A stretch of DNA of 59,827 bases from Thermoplasmata archaeon (GTDB taxonomy: Archaea; Thermoplasmatota; Thermoplasmata; RBG-16-68-12), in NCBI GenBank assembly GCA_036395115.1, contig DASWDU010000028.1, forward strand, positions 1 to 59,827, in the 5' to 3' direction. Under the pieces are notes generated by a model that did no database searches, was not told where the DNA came from, and was given only the letters and a program-made list of their open reading frames with translations. A program made the position numbers and the translations under genes. Positions 33,347 to 42,347 of the stretch are shown in pieces. Every line of letters starts with the position of its first letter. The stretch's first letter is position 1.

Positions 33347-35622
33347 CCCCGCCTGACGATGGGCCGAAGGAGGAGACGAAGCGGCGGTCCCCCAAACGCG
33401 TCGATCCCGATGAATTTCGTGGCGCGACCGACGGAGCGTCCCATCGGCCTCTCGACGAGCAACAGGCCACCGACCGGAAGTCCGATCGCCCTTCCCATGA
33501 GCCGCGGCGCCTCGACGACAAACGAAGGGCCCACGACAGCCCCGCGATCCCGAGCCGGAGGACAACCCCGCAGCGGTCCGAGCCCGTGGGCGCCCATCCG
33601 CCTTCGGTCCGCGACAAGCGTGACCGGAGGTTCATCGCAACCGCGGCCGAACTGATCACCGGCGCGTTCCTTTCGTATTTTGCGCTCGACGCGCTCTCGA
33701 CGGTCCCCACACGGTGGGTCCGCTTCATTGGGCCGATTTTCGCGTTGGGAGTTTTGTGGCTCATCACCGCACGTCAAGTCCTGCAAACTCGGGAGCGCCC
33801 TCCGGCCAAGCGGCGGATGGGTCGGAGGCTACTCCGTGCAATGCGCCCATACGTCCCATCCATCGCTTTGCTCTTCCTCGTGTCCTTCGCGTCGGTGCCG
33901 CTGACCTTGATCACTCCCTTGCCGATCAAGCTCATCGTAGACAACGTCGTCGGGTCGAAACCGCTCCCGGGTTATGTGGCGTGGCTGATGCCCTATGTCG
34001 CGTGGCTGACGCCTAATCCCTCTGGGGCCGCGAATGAGGCGGTGTTGGCGATCGCAATTGGCATCCTCCTGGGAGCGACGGTCCTCACCCAACTGCAAAA
34101 TCTCGCGAACGCCTGGCTTACCAATCGCCTCGGAAACCAAATGAACGTCGACATGCGAGTCCGATTATTTCGTCAATTGCAGCGTCTATCGACCGCGTAT
34201 CACGACACGAAGGGGACCACGGATTCCACGTACCGCATCCAGTACGATGCGACCGCGCTCTCATCTCTGTCGACGGAAATCCTCGTCCCTCTCGTCACGG
34301 CCATCCTCACGCTCGGAGGGATGATCGTGGTCATGGCCAGCCTCGACCTGCAGCTCGCCTTCATCGCCTTGCTCGTGTCCCCTTTCATGTTCTTGCTCAC
34401 GCTCACCTATCGACGTCGGATTCGTGTCGGCTGGCGCAACGTGAAGTCCTCTGAGAGTGCGGCGATGTCCGTCGCACAGGAGTCGTTGAGCGCATCACGC
34501 GTCGTGAAGGCGTATGGCCAGGAAGCCCGAGCGAACGAGCAGTTCCGTTCCCGTTACACGAAGACGGCCTCAGCCTCGCTCAACGTGACCGTCGACCAGG
34601 GTAAATACAGCCTGATTGTCGGTGTCGTAACGGCAATCGGTTTGGCGGCCGTCCTGTTCATCGGCGTCCAGCACGTGCAGGCGGGGACCCTGCTCGCCGG
34701 CGACCTGCTAGTGGTCTACTACTACATGACCCAATTCTACTCGCCTTTGAAAGACGTGGGGAAAAAGGTCCTCGACATCCAGAAGTCGATGGCTGGGATG
34801 GAGCGATTTCTCGAAATTCTGGACGAAAAAGCCGACGTCCCAGAGAAACCCGATGCACGTCCGCTCGAGTCCGCCGTCGGCCATATCGCCTTCAAAGGAG
34901 TGTCCTTCGGATACGATGCAAGTCGGCCCGTCTTGCGCGATGTGTCCTTCGATCTGCCCCGCGGCATGTGCCTTGGCATCGTCGGCCCGACCGGGTCTGG
35001 GAAGACGACCCTCGCCAACCTCCTCGTGCGGTTCTTCGACCCGACGGAGGGCGCGATCACCCTCGACGGGATCGACCTCCGCGACTACAAGGTCGCCGAT
35101 CTCCGGAACCAGTTCGCCGTTGTCCTCCAAGACACCCTCCTCTTCTCGACGACCATCGCCGAGAACATCCGCTTCGCCAAGCCGGACGCGACCGATCGTG
35201 AAATCGAAGCGGCGGCGAGGCTAGCCAACGCAAGTGAGTTCATCACGAATCTTCCGGACGGGTACGAAACACAGGTGGGCGAGCGGGGGATGAAACTGTC
35301 GGGTGGGGAGCGTCAGCGCATCTCACTCGCCCGTGCCTTCCTGAAGGACGCGCGGATCTTGATCCTCGATGAGCCGACGAGTTCGCTCGACTTGCGTACC
35401 GAGGCCTCGGTCATCGACGCGATCCACCGGCTGATGAATGGCCGTACGACCCTGATGATCGCGCACCGGCCGAGCACGCTGAGGGCGTGCGACGTCATCC
35501 TCTTCTTGGAGCCGAACGGGATGAGCCGGTTGACCAACGAGGTCGCGGCGAGCCTCCAGCAGTTGGCCGCGGCCGGCACGGAAGCGTCCGGAAGCGCCCT
35601 CGTCGGCGAGGGGAGCGTCTGA
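33343..35622 (+). CDS. ABC exporter, fused TMD-NBD, with long N-terminal tail
   Basis: 759 residues. It starts at GTG 33343, which overlaps the fusion gene's stop (GTGA). Residues 1-95 are hydrophilic, charged and probably disordered. Two hydrophobic segments (about 98-117 and 126-143) precede the usual six-helix transmembrane domain (170-470). The ATPase domain has Walker A GPTGSGKTT (548-556), signature LSGGERQ (652-658) and Walker B ILILDEP (672-678). It resembles MsbA/NdvA-type half-transporters and would export the product of the fused glycosyltransferase. Confidence 0.93.
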   Translation: MTPPDDGPKEETKRRSPKRVDPDEFRGATDGASHRPLDEQQATDRKSDRPSHEPRRLDDKRRAHDSPAIPSRRTTPQRSEPVGAHPPSVRDKRDRRFIATAAELITGAFLSYFALDALSTVPTRWVRFIGPIFALGVLWLITARQVLQTRERPPAKRRMGRRLLRAMRPYVPSIALLFLVSFASVPLTLITPLPIKLIVDNVVGSKPLPGYVAWLMPYVAWLTPNPSGAANEAVLAIAIGILLGATVLTQLQNLANAWLTNRLGNQMNVDMRVRLFRQLQRLSTAYHDTKGTTDSTYRIQYDATALSSLSTEILVPLVTAILTLGGMIVVMASLDLQLAFIALLVSPFMFLLTLTYRRRIRVGWRNVKSSESAAMSVAQESLSASRVVKAYGQEARANEQFRSRYTKTASASLNVTVDQGKYSLIVGVVTAIGLAAVLFIGVQHVQAGTLLAGDLLVVYYYMTQFYSPLKDVGKKVLDIQKSMAGMERFLEILDEKADVPEKPDARPLESAVGHIAFKGVSFGYDASRPVLRDVSFDLPRGMCLGIVGPTGSGKTTLANLLVRFFDPTEGAITLDGIDLRDYKVADLRNQFAVVLQDTLLFSTTIAENIRFAKPDATDREIEAAARLANASEFITNLPDGYETQVGERGMKLSGGERQRISLARAFLKDARILILDEPTSSLDLRTEASVIDAIHRLMNGRTTLMIAHRPSTLRACDVILFLEPNGMSRLTNEVAASLQQLAAAGTEASGSALVGEGSV

Positions 35623-35865
35623 TTCTGGCAAGGTCGGACCCTCGCTGCCGAAGCTCGATCAACTGACCGCCGGGCTCACGAACGGTCTCCGTCCGTGGCT
35701 TTCATCGTGAACTGTCACTGCCAAGTGCGCGACCCCCGAAATCGACTGACCCATTCCTGGTTCCACTTGTGGGTGCTGAAGTCCGAAAGGAGGTGCTGAA
35801 CAAAGCGCCGTGGCCCAGATGGCGCGCCCGACGGGCTCGGGGATGTCATCGCTGTGGCTCGACCC

Positions 35866-36912
35866 TTAGTCAACTTCCGTTCGCTCATCGATCCGACCCG
35901 GATGACGCCCTCGTACTTGCCGGGCGCCCCGCGGGACAAGCGGAGGCGTCTGAAGGTCGTCGCGATCCGCGTCTTCCCATCGAGGCGAATTGATTCCTTC
36001 ATCGAGCATGATCTCGCTCCAGTCCGGGACGGGAGGCTGGAGTTTGCAGAGATCGCGATGCGCTTGAAACAGAAACGCTGTGGCTCTGAAAAAAGGCAGA
36101 TGGCTCAGTCCGATCGGCGGACCTGAGCACGCGTACCCGCGGAGGAACTCTTCGATCACACGGTCGTAGACACGGAGGGATTTCCGTTCCTCCAGGCCGA
36201 GCCGTTGGAGCGATATGATAAACCATGCCAGATCTTGGGCCGGGTCCGCGATATGATACTCGTCGAGGTCGATGGAGACGGTCCGGGCTCCGGACAGCAT
36301 GACGTGTTCGGGCATGTACGTTCCGTGGCTCGCGCGCGGCTCGAACTCGCCGAGGACGGTGGGGGCTTCGGCCTCCAATTTCCGCAGCAGGCGTTCGGCC
36401 TTGCCCGCGAACGGCCCACCGGCGTCGCAGAGCCCCTGCGCCCAAAATCGGATAGCGAAGCGCACCCGGTCCGGCCCGCGGAGGGCGCCTTGTAGCGGTG
36501 CCTTCGTGTGGAAGTGCCCGAGCCAAGTCCCGCATCGCCTGGCCGCTTCGATTTGCCTCTCCATTTCGTCGCCCCTGAAAATCTCCACGGCCTCGGTCCC
36601 GAGGACCTTTTCCTGCACGAGGATGCGAGCAGAATCCAGGCAAGCCAGGGGCCTGGCGATCGCGAACAATGCATCAGAGTCGAAACCTGCGGCGACGACC
36701 GACTCCATCACGTCAAAGACATCGGAGCGATCCTTGTCGTACACCTTCACAATGACGCTTCGTTCGTCATCCTCCGGCCCGAACGAAACTTCGAAGGTGC
36801 AACGATGCCGATGCGCTCGGAGGTCTCGGACGTGCATCCCCCCGGGCGCGTGGTCAGGCCAGCGGGATTGGATGATCCGTTGCAGTTCAACGCGGACGTC
36901 AGGTTGCTCCAA
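35866..36912 (-). CDS. APH-fold phosphotransferase, second copy type
   Basis: 348 residues, distantly related to the kinase at 29476. Key regions: RSVIVKVYDK (N-lobe lysine), RILVQEKVLG, ASHGTYMPEHVMLSG replacing HGDLHxxN, and VSIDLDEYHIADPAQDLAWF (metal-binding Asp). The catalytic loop is unusual because HGD has become HGT, so activity is open. TTG 36912 is the first standard start; the protein-like sequence extends about 20 codons upstream without one (PIELSKAISQFKAV). Confidence 0.7.
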   Translation of the reverse strand: MEQPDVRVELQRIIQSRWPDHAPGGMHVRDLRAHRHRCTFEVSFGPEDDERSVIVKVYDKDRSDVFDVMESVVAAGFDSDALFAIARPLACLDSARILVQEKVLGTEAVEIFRGDEMERQIEAARRCGTWLGHFHTKAPLQGALRGPDRVRFAIRFWAQGLCDAGGPFAGKAERLLRKLEAEAPTVLGEFEPRASHGTYMPEHVMLSGARTVSIDLDEYHIADPAQDLAWFIISLQRLGLEERKSLRVYDRVIEEFLRGYACSGPPIGLSHLPFFRATAFLFQAHRDLCKLQPPVPDWSEIMLDEGINSPRWEDADRDDLQTPPLVPRGARQVRGRHPGRIDERTEVD

Positions 36913-37233
36913 GACTGCCTTGAATTGCGAGATTGCTTTCGACAGCTCGATTGGATCCGCGGGACCATCCTCCGATGTCCGATTGGGCCCTGGCCTCTAT
37001 AATCCATTGACGCGGACGGAATGGATGAACGGGAGGCTCACACGCGAGCACAGGCGGTTAGTCTCGAACACACACTCGGGGGGGGGGTAGATATCCTTGG
37101 CCGTCGCCGGGCTTCAGCCGGATGGGAATCGCCGATCCAGCTCTGCGAAGGGCTCCTCTCTCGCGAGGACGCTCGAGAAGTAAGCCGCCGGATCGACGAT
37201 CGTGGCCGGCTCGTGTCTCCCCTTCCACGCTGC
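36913..37233. other. Intergenic stretch with an orphan coding-like tail
   Basis: 321 bp. On the minus strand 37227-37114 reads as a plausible protein end (WKGRHEPATIVDPAAYFSSV ... then stop) without a start codon, possibly the remnant of a gene. A TATA-like attata near 36996-37003 points towards the APH-fold gene, and a run of ten G occurs at 37078-37087. Nothing else is supported. Confidence 0.35.
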
Positions 37234-38604
37234 TTACCGCCGTGGGACGTCGCTCCCCTTCGCATGATCATGACCCCGGCCAATCGCGAGGACCCGCACA
37301 CCGTCGAGTTCTTCCGGTCGGTAGAGCCGCCTCGCGTCGACGAGATTCGGAGACCGCATGGTCGCGGTAAAGTCCTCCGCTTTGAGCGCACGGAACTCGT
37401 CCCACTCCGTAATCACGATGCAACAATCCGCCTCGGCGAGGGCGGCTTTCGGATCCGCCGCGAATTCGACTTCGTCACCGAGGGCGCGGCGTGCAGCGGG
37501 GATCGCCATCGGGTCATATGCTGCGACTCGTGCGCCCTTTTCTCGCAGCCGATGGATGACCCGAATCGCCGCCGCGTCGCGAATGTCGTCCGTGTCCTTC
37601 TTGAACGCGAGGCCCAGGACCGCGACGCGTTTGTTTTCTAGGGATCCCACGAGCCGCTCGGAGAGTTCTACCACCTCGTCCGCTTGTCTCTCGTTCACGT
37701 CTTCGACGGCGTCGAGGAGGCTCGGGTCGTATCCTCGCGTGCGGGCGAAGGCGATGAGCGCTTGGACATCCTTGGGGAAGCATGACCCTCCGTATCCCGG
37801 GCCCGCTTTCAGGAAGTGCGGCCCGATCCTCGGGTCGCGGCCGATCGCGTCCGCCACCTCTTCGACGTCGACGCCGGGTACGCGCTGGGCGATGTTTGCG
37901 ATCGTGTTGATGTAGCTGACCTTCGTGGCGAGGAACGCGTTGCTTGCGTACTTGATCATCTCCGCGGTCTCCGGCGTCGTCACGATCGTGGGCGGAAGGT
38001 CCTTCCCATAGAGGGTTCGGTAGAGCCGTTTCAGTCGACGTCCCGATTCGGCATCGGCGCATCCGATGACCAGCTTGTCGGGATGGAAGGCATCTTGGAT
38101 CGCAGTTCCTTCTCGCAGGAACTCGGGGTTCATGCAGAGGCCGAGGCCGTCGCCGACCATCTTCCCGCTCGATTCCTCGAGCAGCGGCTTCACGATTGTC
38201 CGCGTGGTGCCCGGGGTGACGGTGGACTTCACGATGAAGAGTCGGTAGCCCGCTTCGCCGCGAAGCGCGTTCCCGATTTGGCGCGTCGCGCCCTCGACGT
38301 AACTCGTGTCAATCGCCCCATCCGCACGGCTCGGTGTCCCGACCGTCACGAAGATCGCATCCGTCGACGCGACATCCGCCACATCGTCCGTCACGGTCAG
38401 TCGCTTGGTCCGCAACGCATCGTGCAGCATCCGGTCGAGCCGCGGCTCGTGGATTGGCGCTCGCCCCGCCTTGACGAGGGCGACCCGTTCCCTGTCGACG
38501 TCCATGCCGACCGTCTCAAACCCGCGCTGGGCGAATGTAACAGCCGTGCACAAGCCGACGTAACCCAGGCCCACGAGCGAGACGGAAGGCCGATGTCGTG
38601 CCAT
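37234..38604 (-). CDS. UDP-glucose/UDP-sugar 6-dehydrogenase
   Basis: 456 residues. Oxidises a UDP-hexose at C6 to the uronate using two NAD. N-terminal VGLGYVGLCTA binds NAD; catalytic Cys275 is in GYGGSCFPKD; the middle domain has MIKYASNAFLATKVSYINTI; the C-terminal domain has VAVLGLAFKKDTDDIRD. ATG 38604 is at the family start; ATG 38634 would add ten residues. It would supply a UDP-uronic acid for the glycan built by the neighbouring transferases. Confidence 0.94.
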   Translation of the reverse strand: MARHRPSVSLVGLGYVGLCTAVTFAQRGFETVGMDVDRERVALVKAGRAPIHEPRLDRMLHDALRTKRLTVTDDVADVASTDAIFVTVGTPSRADGAIDTSYVEGATRQIGNALRGEAGYRLFIVKSTVTPGTTRTIVKPLLEESSGKMVGDGLGLCMNPEFLREGTAIQDAFHPDKLVIGCADAESGRRLKRLYRTLYGKDLPPTIVTTPETAEMIKYASNAFLATKVSYINTIANIAQRVPGVDVEEVADAIGRDPRIGPHFLKAGPGYGGSCFPKDVQALIAFARTRGYDPSLLDAVEDVNERQADEVVELSERLVGSLENKRVAVLGLAFKKDTDDIRDAAAIRVIHRLREKGARVAAYDPMAIPAARRALGDEVEFAADPKAALAEADCCIVITEWDEFRALKAEDFTATMRSPNLVDARRLYRPEELDGVRVLAIGRGHDHAKGSDVPRR

Positions 38605-38757
38605 TGGAATCAGAGTGACGTGGTGCCCCCTCATACGCTGGGGGTCGCGCTGGTGTTCGCTTGTAATGTTTCGTGTTCGATTCGAATCGTCGGCCCAAGA
38701 AATCGAAGGGTCTTCCGCTCCGGGCCCGGAGTGTCCACGGGATCAAGGCGAACCGAA

Positions 38758-39690
38758 TCAGCCGAGCCGGCCTCGCCGGTCCGCTCGCGATGGGCCTCGG
38801 CCGACAAGATCGGTGTAGAGTCGCAAGGCGCGGCCGCTCGAGCGCCAGTCGCCCGACACCTTCACGGCCGGGAGTTCTTCCTGGCTCGCGCGTAGGCTCA
38901 GATACTTCGCGGAATACGGCGACCCCTTCGACAAGGCACGGAGCGGTTTCAGCTCGTCCTCGCGGGTGCCGACGAGGTCCAGGAGGTCGAGCAAGGATCG
39001 GCCCATGGTCGTCCGCAGAAGTGCCTCGAGGTCGGAGAGGTTTCCACCGTGGCCTCGGTCGAGGGCGTGGAGGTATCGGTCCCGGTCCGGTGGCAAGATG
39101 TGCACGGGCGGCCAGCTGTGCCTTAAGAAATGGAGGTTGAGGAGGAGCCGTCCAACCCGGCCATTGCCGTCGCTGAACGGATGGATGGACTCAAATTCGA
39201 AGTGCATCCATGCGCCTAGGGCGAACGGATCTTCGCCGAAGATGTCTCGCTTGCCGTACTCTTCCTCCCATGCGGACATCATCGGTACGACCTTCTCCAT
39301 CCGCGGGGGGGCGTGCTTCATGCCCGCGATTCGAACGTTGACCTGCCGCCATTGTCCTGCATCCGACTTGATGCCTCGGAACACCTCCTCATGCAGCTCC
39401 CGTACGGTGGCGAGGCGGATCGGGGCCTTCCGACGCTCAAGGAGGTTCGCAAACGCTGCGGCGTGCTGGATCGTCTCGATGACGTCGGGCAGCGGATGGT
39501 TGCCGACGGATCTTTGCTCGAGCAATATTCGCTCGACGTCGGAGCGACTCAAGGTGTTCCCCTCGATTGCATTCGTGCCCCACGTGTTGAGCGCACCCGC
39601 GCGCTTCCACACGCCTTCCGGCAGGGCATCGAGGGCGCCGCGCGTCAGCAGCTCGTCCCGGAGGGTGCGTAATATGCCTTCTCGCATCAT
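38758..39690 (-). CDS. Fic-domain protein
   Basis: 310 residues. The Fic core HPFSDGNGRVGR (170-181) is intact, so it should transfer AMP or another phosphate group to a protein hydroxyl. The N-terminal motif TNAIEGN (39-45) matches the inhibitory (S/T)xxxE(G/N) helix of class II Fic proteins, so it is self-inhibited. The C-terminal tail is a variable helical domain. ATG 39690 lies 26-28 bp from a TATA box, fitting a leaderless mRNA. A palindrome upstream suggests repression. No antitoxin gene is adjacent. Confidence 0.92.
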   Translation of the reverse strand: MMREGILRTLRDELLTRGALDALPEGVWKRAGALNTWGTNAIEGNTLSRSDVERILLEQRSVGNHPLPDVIETIQHAAAFANLLERRKAPIRLATVRELHEEVFRGIKSDAGQWRQVNVRIAGMKHAPPRMEKVVPMMSAWEEEYGKRDIFGEDPFALGAWMHFEFESIHPFSDGNGRVGRLLLNLHFLRHSWPPVHILPPDRDRYLHALDRGHGGNLSDLEALLRTTMGRSLLDLLDLVGTREDELKPLRALSKGSPYSAKYLSLRASQEELPAVKVSGDWRSSGRALRLYTDLVGRGPSRADRRGRLG

Positions 39691-39714
39691 GACATGTGTA
39701 GGACATACAGACTA

Positions 39715-39722
39715 CTTATAAG
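39715..39722 (-). promoter_or_regulatory. TATA box for fic
   Basis: cttataag, itself palindromic, centred about 28 bp from ATG 39690. Confidence 0.6.
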
Positions 39723-39723
39723 A

Positions 39724-39760
39724 GTATGGTATACACATATTATGTCCATAAATACCATAC
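39724..39760. promoter_or_regulatory. Palindrome TATGGTAT-N19, candidate operator of fic
   Basis: gtatggtat (39724-39732) and ataccatac (39752-39760) are a perfect 9-bp inverted repeat with 19 nt between. It abuts the fic TATA box. The same half-site and spacing recur at 42214-42250. Confidence 0.55.
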
Positions 39761-39856
39761 CGAGGTACCTTGCGCCCGCGGAGGTCGGAGCACAGCCTCT
39801 GGGAAACGGTCATCGATGTCCGCGTTCGCCATCGAACGGGATAAGGCGATGACTGC

Positions 39857-40414
39857 TCAGGGTCCGTCGCGTCGGAAGCAGTGAAGCACGTGGTCATTGA
39901 CCATGCCGATGGCCTGCATGTATGCATAGCACGTGGTTGATCCAACGAACTTAAAGCCCCGTTCTTTGAGGTCGCGGCTCATCGCGTCGGATCGCTCCGT
40001 CTTGGCCGGAAGGTCCCGCAAGTGTTTCCAGCGGTTCTCGATTGGCTTCCCACCGACGAACCCCCAGATGTAGGCATCGAAGCTCCCGAACTCTTTCTGG
40101 ACGTCCCGTACCGCCTTCGCATTCCGGACGGCCGCCTCGATCTTCAACCGGTTCCTGACGATGCGATCGTCTTCGAGGAGCGCTTTCACCTTTCTGGAGT
40201 CGTACCGGGAGACCTTCGCGGGATCGAACCCATCGAACGCTCTCCGGTAGTGTTCGCGCTTCTTTAGGATCGTCAGCCAGGAAAGGCCCGCCTGAGCGCC
40301 CTCGAGCACGAGAAATTCAAAGAGCTTGCGGTCGTCGTGTTCCGGGAACCCCCACTCCGTGTCGTGGTACACCTGTAGAAGCACGTCGCGGGCTGCCCAC
40401 TCGCATCGTCTCAT
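39857..40414 (-). CDS. tag: DNA-3-methyladenine glycosylase I
   Basis: 185 residues, typical Tag. Removes 3-methyladenine from alkylated DNA. The structural zinc ligands Cys4, His17, His175 and Cys179 sit at the same numbers as in E. coli, and Glu38 (LEGAQAGLSW) is the base-recognition residue. ATG 40414. The neighbour upstream is an alpha/beta hydrolase with no clear link. Confidence 0.96.
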   Translation of the reverse strand: MRRCEWAARDVLLQVYHDTEWGFPEHDDRKLFEFLVLEGAQAGLSWLTILKKREHYRRAFDGFDPAKVSRYDSRKVKALLEDDRIVRNRLKIEAAVRNAKAVRDVQKEFGSFDAYIWGFVGGKPIENRWKHLRDLPAKTERSDAMSRDLKERGFKFVGSTTCYAYMQAIGMVNDHVLHCFRRDGP

Positions 40415-40443
40415 CGAAGCCCCTCGCGTCGTTCGAGGACCCC

Positions 40444-41193
40444 CTACTCCCGCCTACCGTAGAGACTGTCCACCGACTCAACGAACTTCTCAAGCGACTG
40501 CAAGTATCGACTGCTGTCGGGCTTCCAGATTTCGTGGCCGGCGTCGTGGAAGACCTGAATCGATGCTGTCCTGAGGTGCGTTTCGTATTTCCTCGCGTCT
40601 TCCGGAGAGAGCAGGGAATCCTCGCGGCCGCCACGGAGGACCAAGGCCGGACACGAGATCTTGGACAAAAGGCCCCACAGGGGTCTCTCCGCCGCTTCGC
40701 GTTGAAGCCCGACCGCCGCGTGCCGTTTCGATTCGTCCATCATCGGTTTCGCCCGCTCGACCCAACTCTCCGAGAACGCCGGGTATCGGGCGGGGTAGTC
40801 AATCAGGACCAGGCCTCGCAGGAGCTCGGGGAACTCAGACGCAAATCCGATGGCGTATGCCACCCCGACCGAATAGCCGCACAGACAGAAACCCGAAAGG
40901 TTGGCCGTCGTCACCACCGCCTCGATATCGGCCACGTGATCTTCGAATCGGTAGCCCGTTTCCGGCGCGTCGCTCAACCCCCGGCCGCGAAGGCTCATCG
41001 CCACACATCGACGCGACGCGAACGCTTGCATCTCGGTGAGACAGTCCTCGGCGGATCCGAGCACCCCCGGAACGAACACGATCGGTGTCCTGGATCCTGT
41101 CCCCTCCTGATCGCTGTCCAGAAAGTGGATCCGGACCTCCCTGTTTAGCGCCCACCTTTCTTCGACCACGATCGAGGCCGATACATGAGCCAT
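40444..41193 (-). CDS. Alpha/beta hydrolase
   Basis: 249 residues. Oxyanion region FVPGVLGSAEDC, nucleophile Ser108 in CGYSVGVA, acid in GGREDSLLSP and catalytic His in DAGHEIWKPD. Sequence style fits small esterases or C-C hydrolases. Substrate unknown. ATG 41193. The next gene on the same strand (41296) is a dienelactone-hydrolase-family protein. Confidence 0.9.
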   Translation of the reverse strand: MAHVSASIVVEERWALNREVRIHFLDSDQEGTGSRTPIVFVPGVLGSAEDCLTEMQAFASRRCVAMSLRGRGLSDAPETGYRFEDHVADIEAVVTTANLSGFCLCGYSVGVAYAIGFASEFPELLRGLVLIDYPARYPAFSESWVERAKPMMDESKRHAAVGLQREAAERPLWGLLSKISCPALVLRGGREDSLLSPEDARKYETHLRTASIQVFHDAGHEIWKPDSSRYLQSLEKFVESVDSLYGRRE

Positions 41194-41295
41194 GCCAAGA
41201 TGGTTGCGCCGCCCAAAGGGAGCGGGTGGCGGTCTCGGCCGATCGCGACGTACCGTTCCATCGTCGATGGGGCCGATGAGATTGAATCCGACCCC

Positions 41296-41988
41296 TTACG
41301 CCTTCGGCGTGTCGAGGTGGCGGGTCAGGAGCTGAAGCGTCCGCTGCCATGCGAGATCCGCGGCGGCTGCGTTGTACGCATCGGGTCGATCCTCCTCGAA
41401 GAACCAGTGCGACGTCCCAGGATATGTGTAGAATGTGACGTCCCTTCCGCTGGTCCGGAGGAGCTTCTCGAGTTCTTGCACGGAAGCGGGAGATTCGAAT
41501 TCGTCGGTCTCCGCGAAGTGACCCAGGAAGGCCGCCATTGAGTCGGCAAATCCCCGCTCGTAGTTGCCTTCCCTGGTCCCGTAGAAGAGGACGACGGCAG
41601 CCAGGTCCGCGGGGAGCTCCTGCGCCAACCAAAGAGCCCAGAACGCTCCCAACGAAAAACCGATGACTCCGGGGCGTTTTCCCCGCACGCCGGGATGGAT
41701 TTGAAGGGCCCTCACGCTCCTTACGATCTCCTCGCTCGCCTCCTTCTCACTCAGTTTCGACATCAGGGCTTTGGCCCCGTCTCTTGTCGACGCGGTCGCG
41801 CCGCGGTACAGGTCGGGAGCGAACGCGACGAATCCGGCCGTTGCCAAGCGATCGCAGAGTTCCTTGAAGAATTCGTTCAACCCCCACCAAGCATGGAGGA
41901 CGAGGACGCCAGGCCCCTTGCCCTTCGTTGGGACCGCCAAATATCCCTTCACTGACCCCTCGTCGCTTTTCAGCTCAACCATTCCCAT
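41296..41988 (-). CDS. Dienelactone hydrolase family protein
   Basis: 230 residues. The fold is clear from GVLVLHAWWGLNEFFKELCDRLA, nucleophile Ser112 in IGFSLGAFWALW (serine in place of the cysteine of true dienelactone hydrolases), and catalytic His in YPGTSHWFFEEDR. It may hydrolyse lactones or esters. ATG 41988. Confidence 0.9.
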   Translation of the reverse strand: MGMVELKSDEGSVKGYLAVPTKGKGPGVLVLHAWWGLNEFFKELCDRLATAGFVAFAPDLYRGATASTRDGAKALMSKLSEKEASEEIVRSVRALQIHPGVRGKRPGVIGFSLGAFWALWLAQELPADLAAVVLFYGTREGNYERGFADSMAAFLGHFAETDEFESPASVQELEKLLRTSGRDVTFYTYPGTSHWFFEEDRPDAYNAAAADLAWQRTLQLLTRHLDTPKA

Positions 41989-42347
41989 GTTTCACGTCTC
42001 CTTGCCAGGCGGAGCTTCCTGAATCCGGGATCTGTCCTTAAGTCTTAACGCTCGAGTCGACGCTTCCTCGCGCAGACCCAGAGTGAGGCGGATGGGACTG
42101 AGCCTCGAACCTCAGTCGGTGGCTCTGACCGGCCGACCGGGTCGCTCCAACGCCCGGCCCACGAGATGGCGGTCGGCTCGGAGCGCGCGCTCGCTCGAGT
42201 GCTATTTAGGCATATATGGTCTCCATTTCTGCAGCTCAGGAAGACCATATGACTCTCGGTGGTCGCTCTTGTCAGATTACTCCCGGAGTGCAACGGATTT
42301 CATTGGGGCCAACGATTATCTACTAGACGGATAGTAATCCCGCCCGG
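41989..42347. other. Intergenic region with a strong palindrome
   Basis: 359 bp between the divergent hydrolase and FnIII genes. No gene is supported. It holds the palindrome at 42214-42250. Nothing else stands out. Confidence 0.5.
42214..42250. promoter_or_regulatory. Palindrome TATGGTCT-N19, shared operator-like site
   Basis: atatggtct (42214-42222) and agaccatat (42242-42250) form a perfect 9-bp inverted repeat, 19 nt apart. Half-site and geometry match the site upstream of fic, with TATGGTNT in common. It lies about 100 bp upstream of the FnIII gene. Confidence 0.5.

Noticed and set aside
37076-37087. Run of ten G as a phase-variable tract
   Set aside because: It lies in non-coding DNA beyond gene ends and away from a promoter; no frame depends on it.
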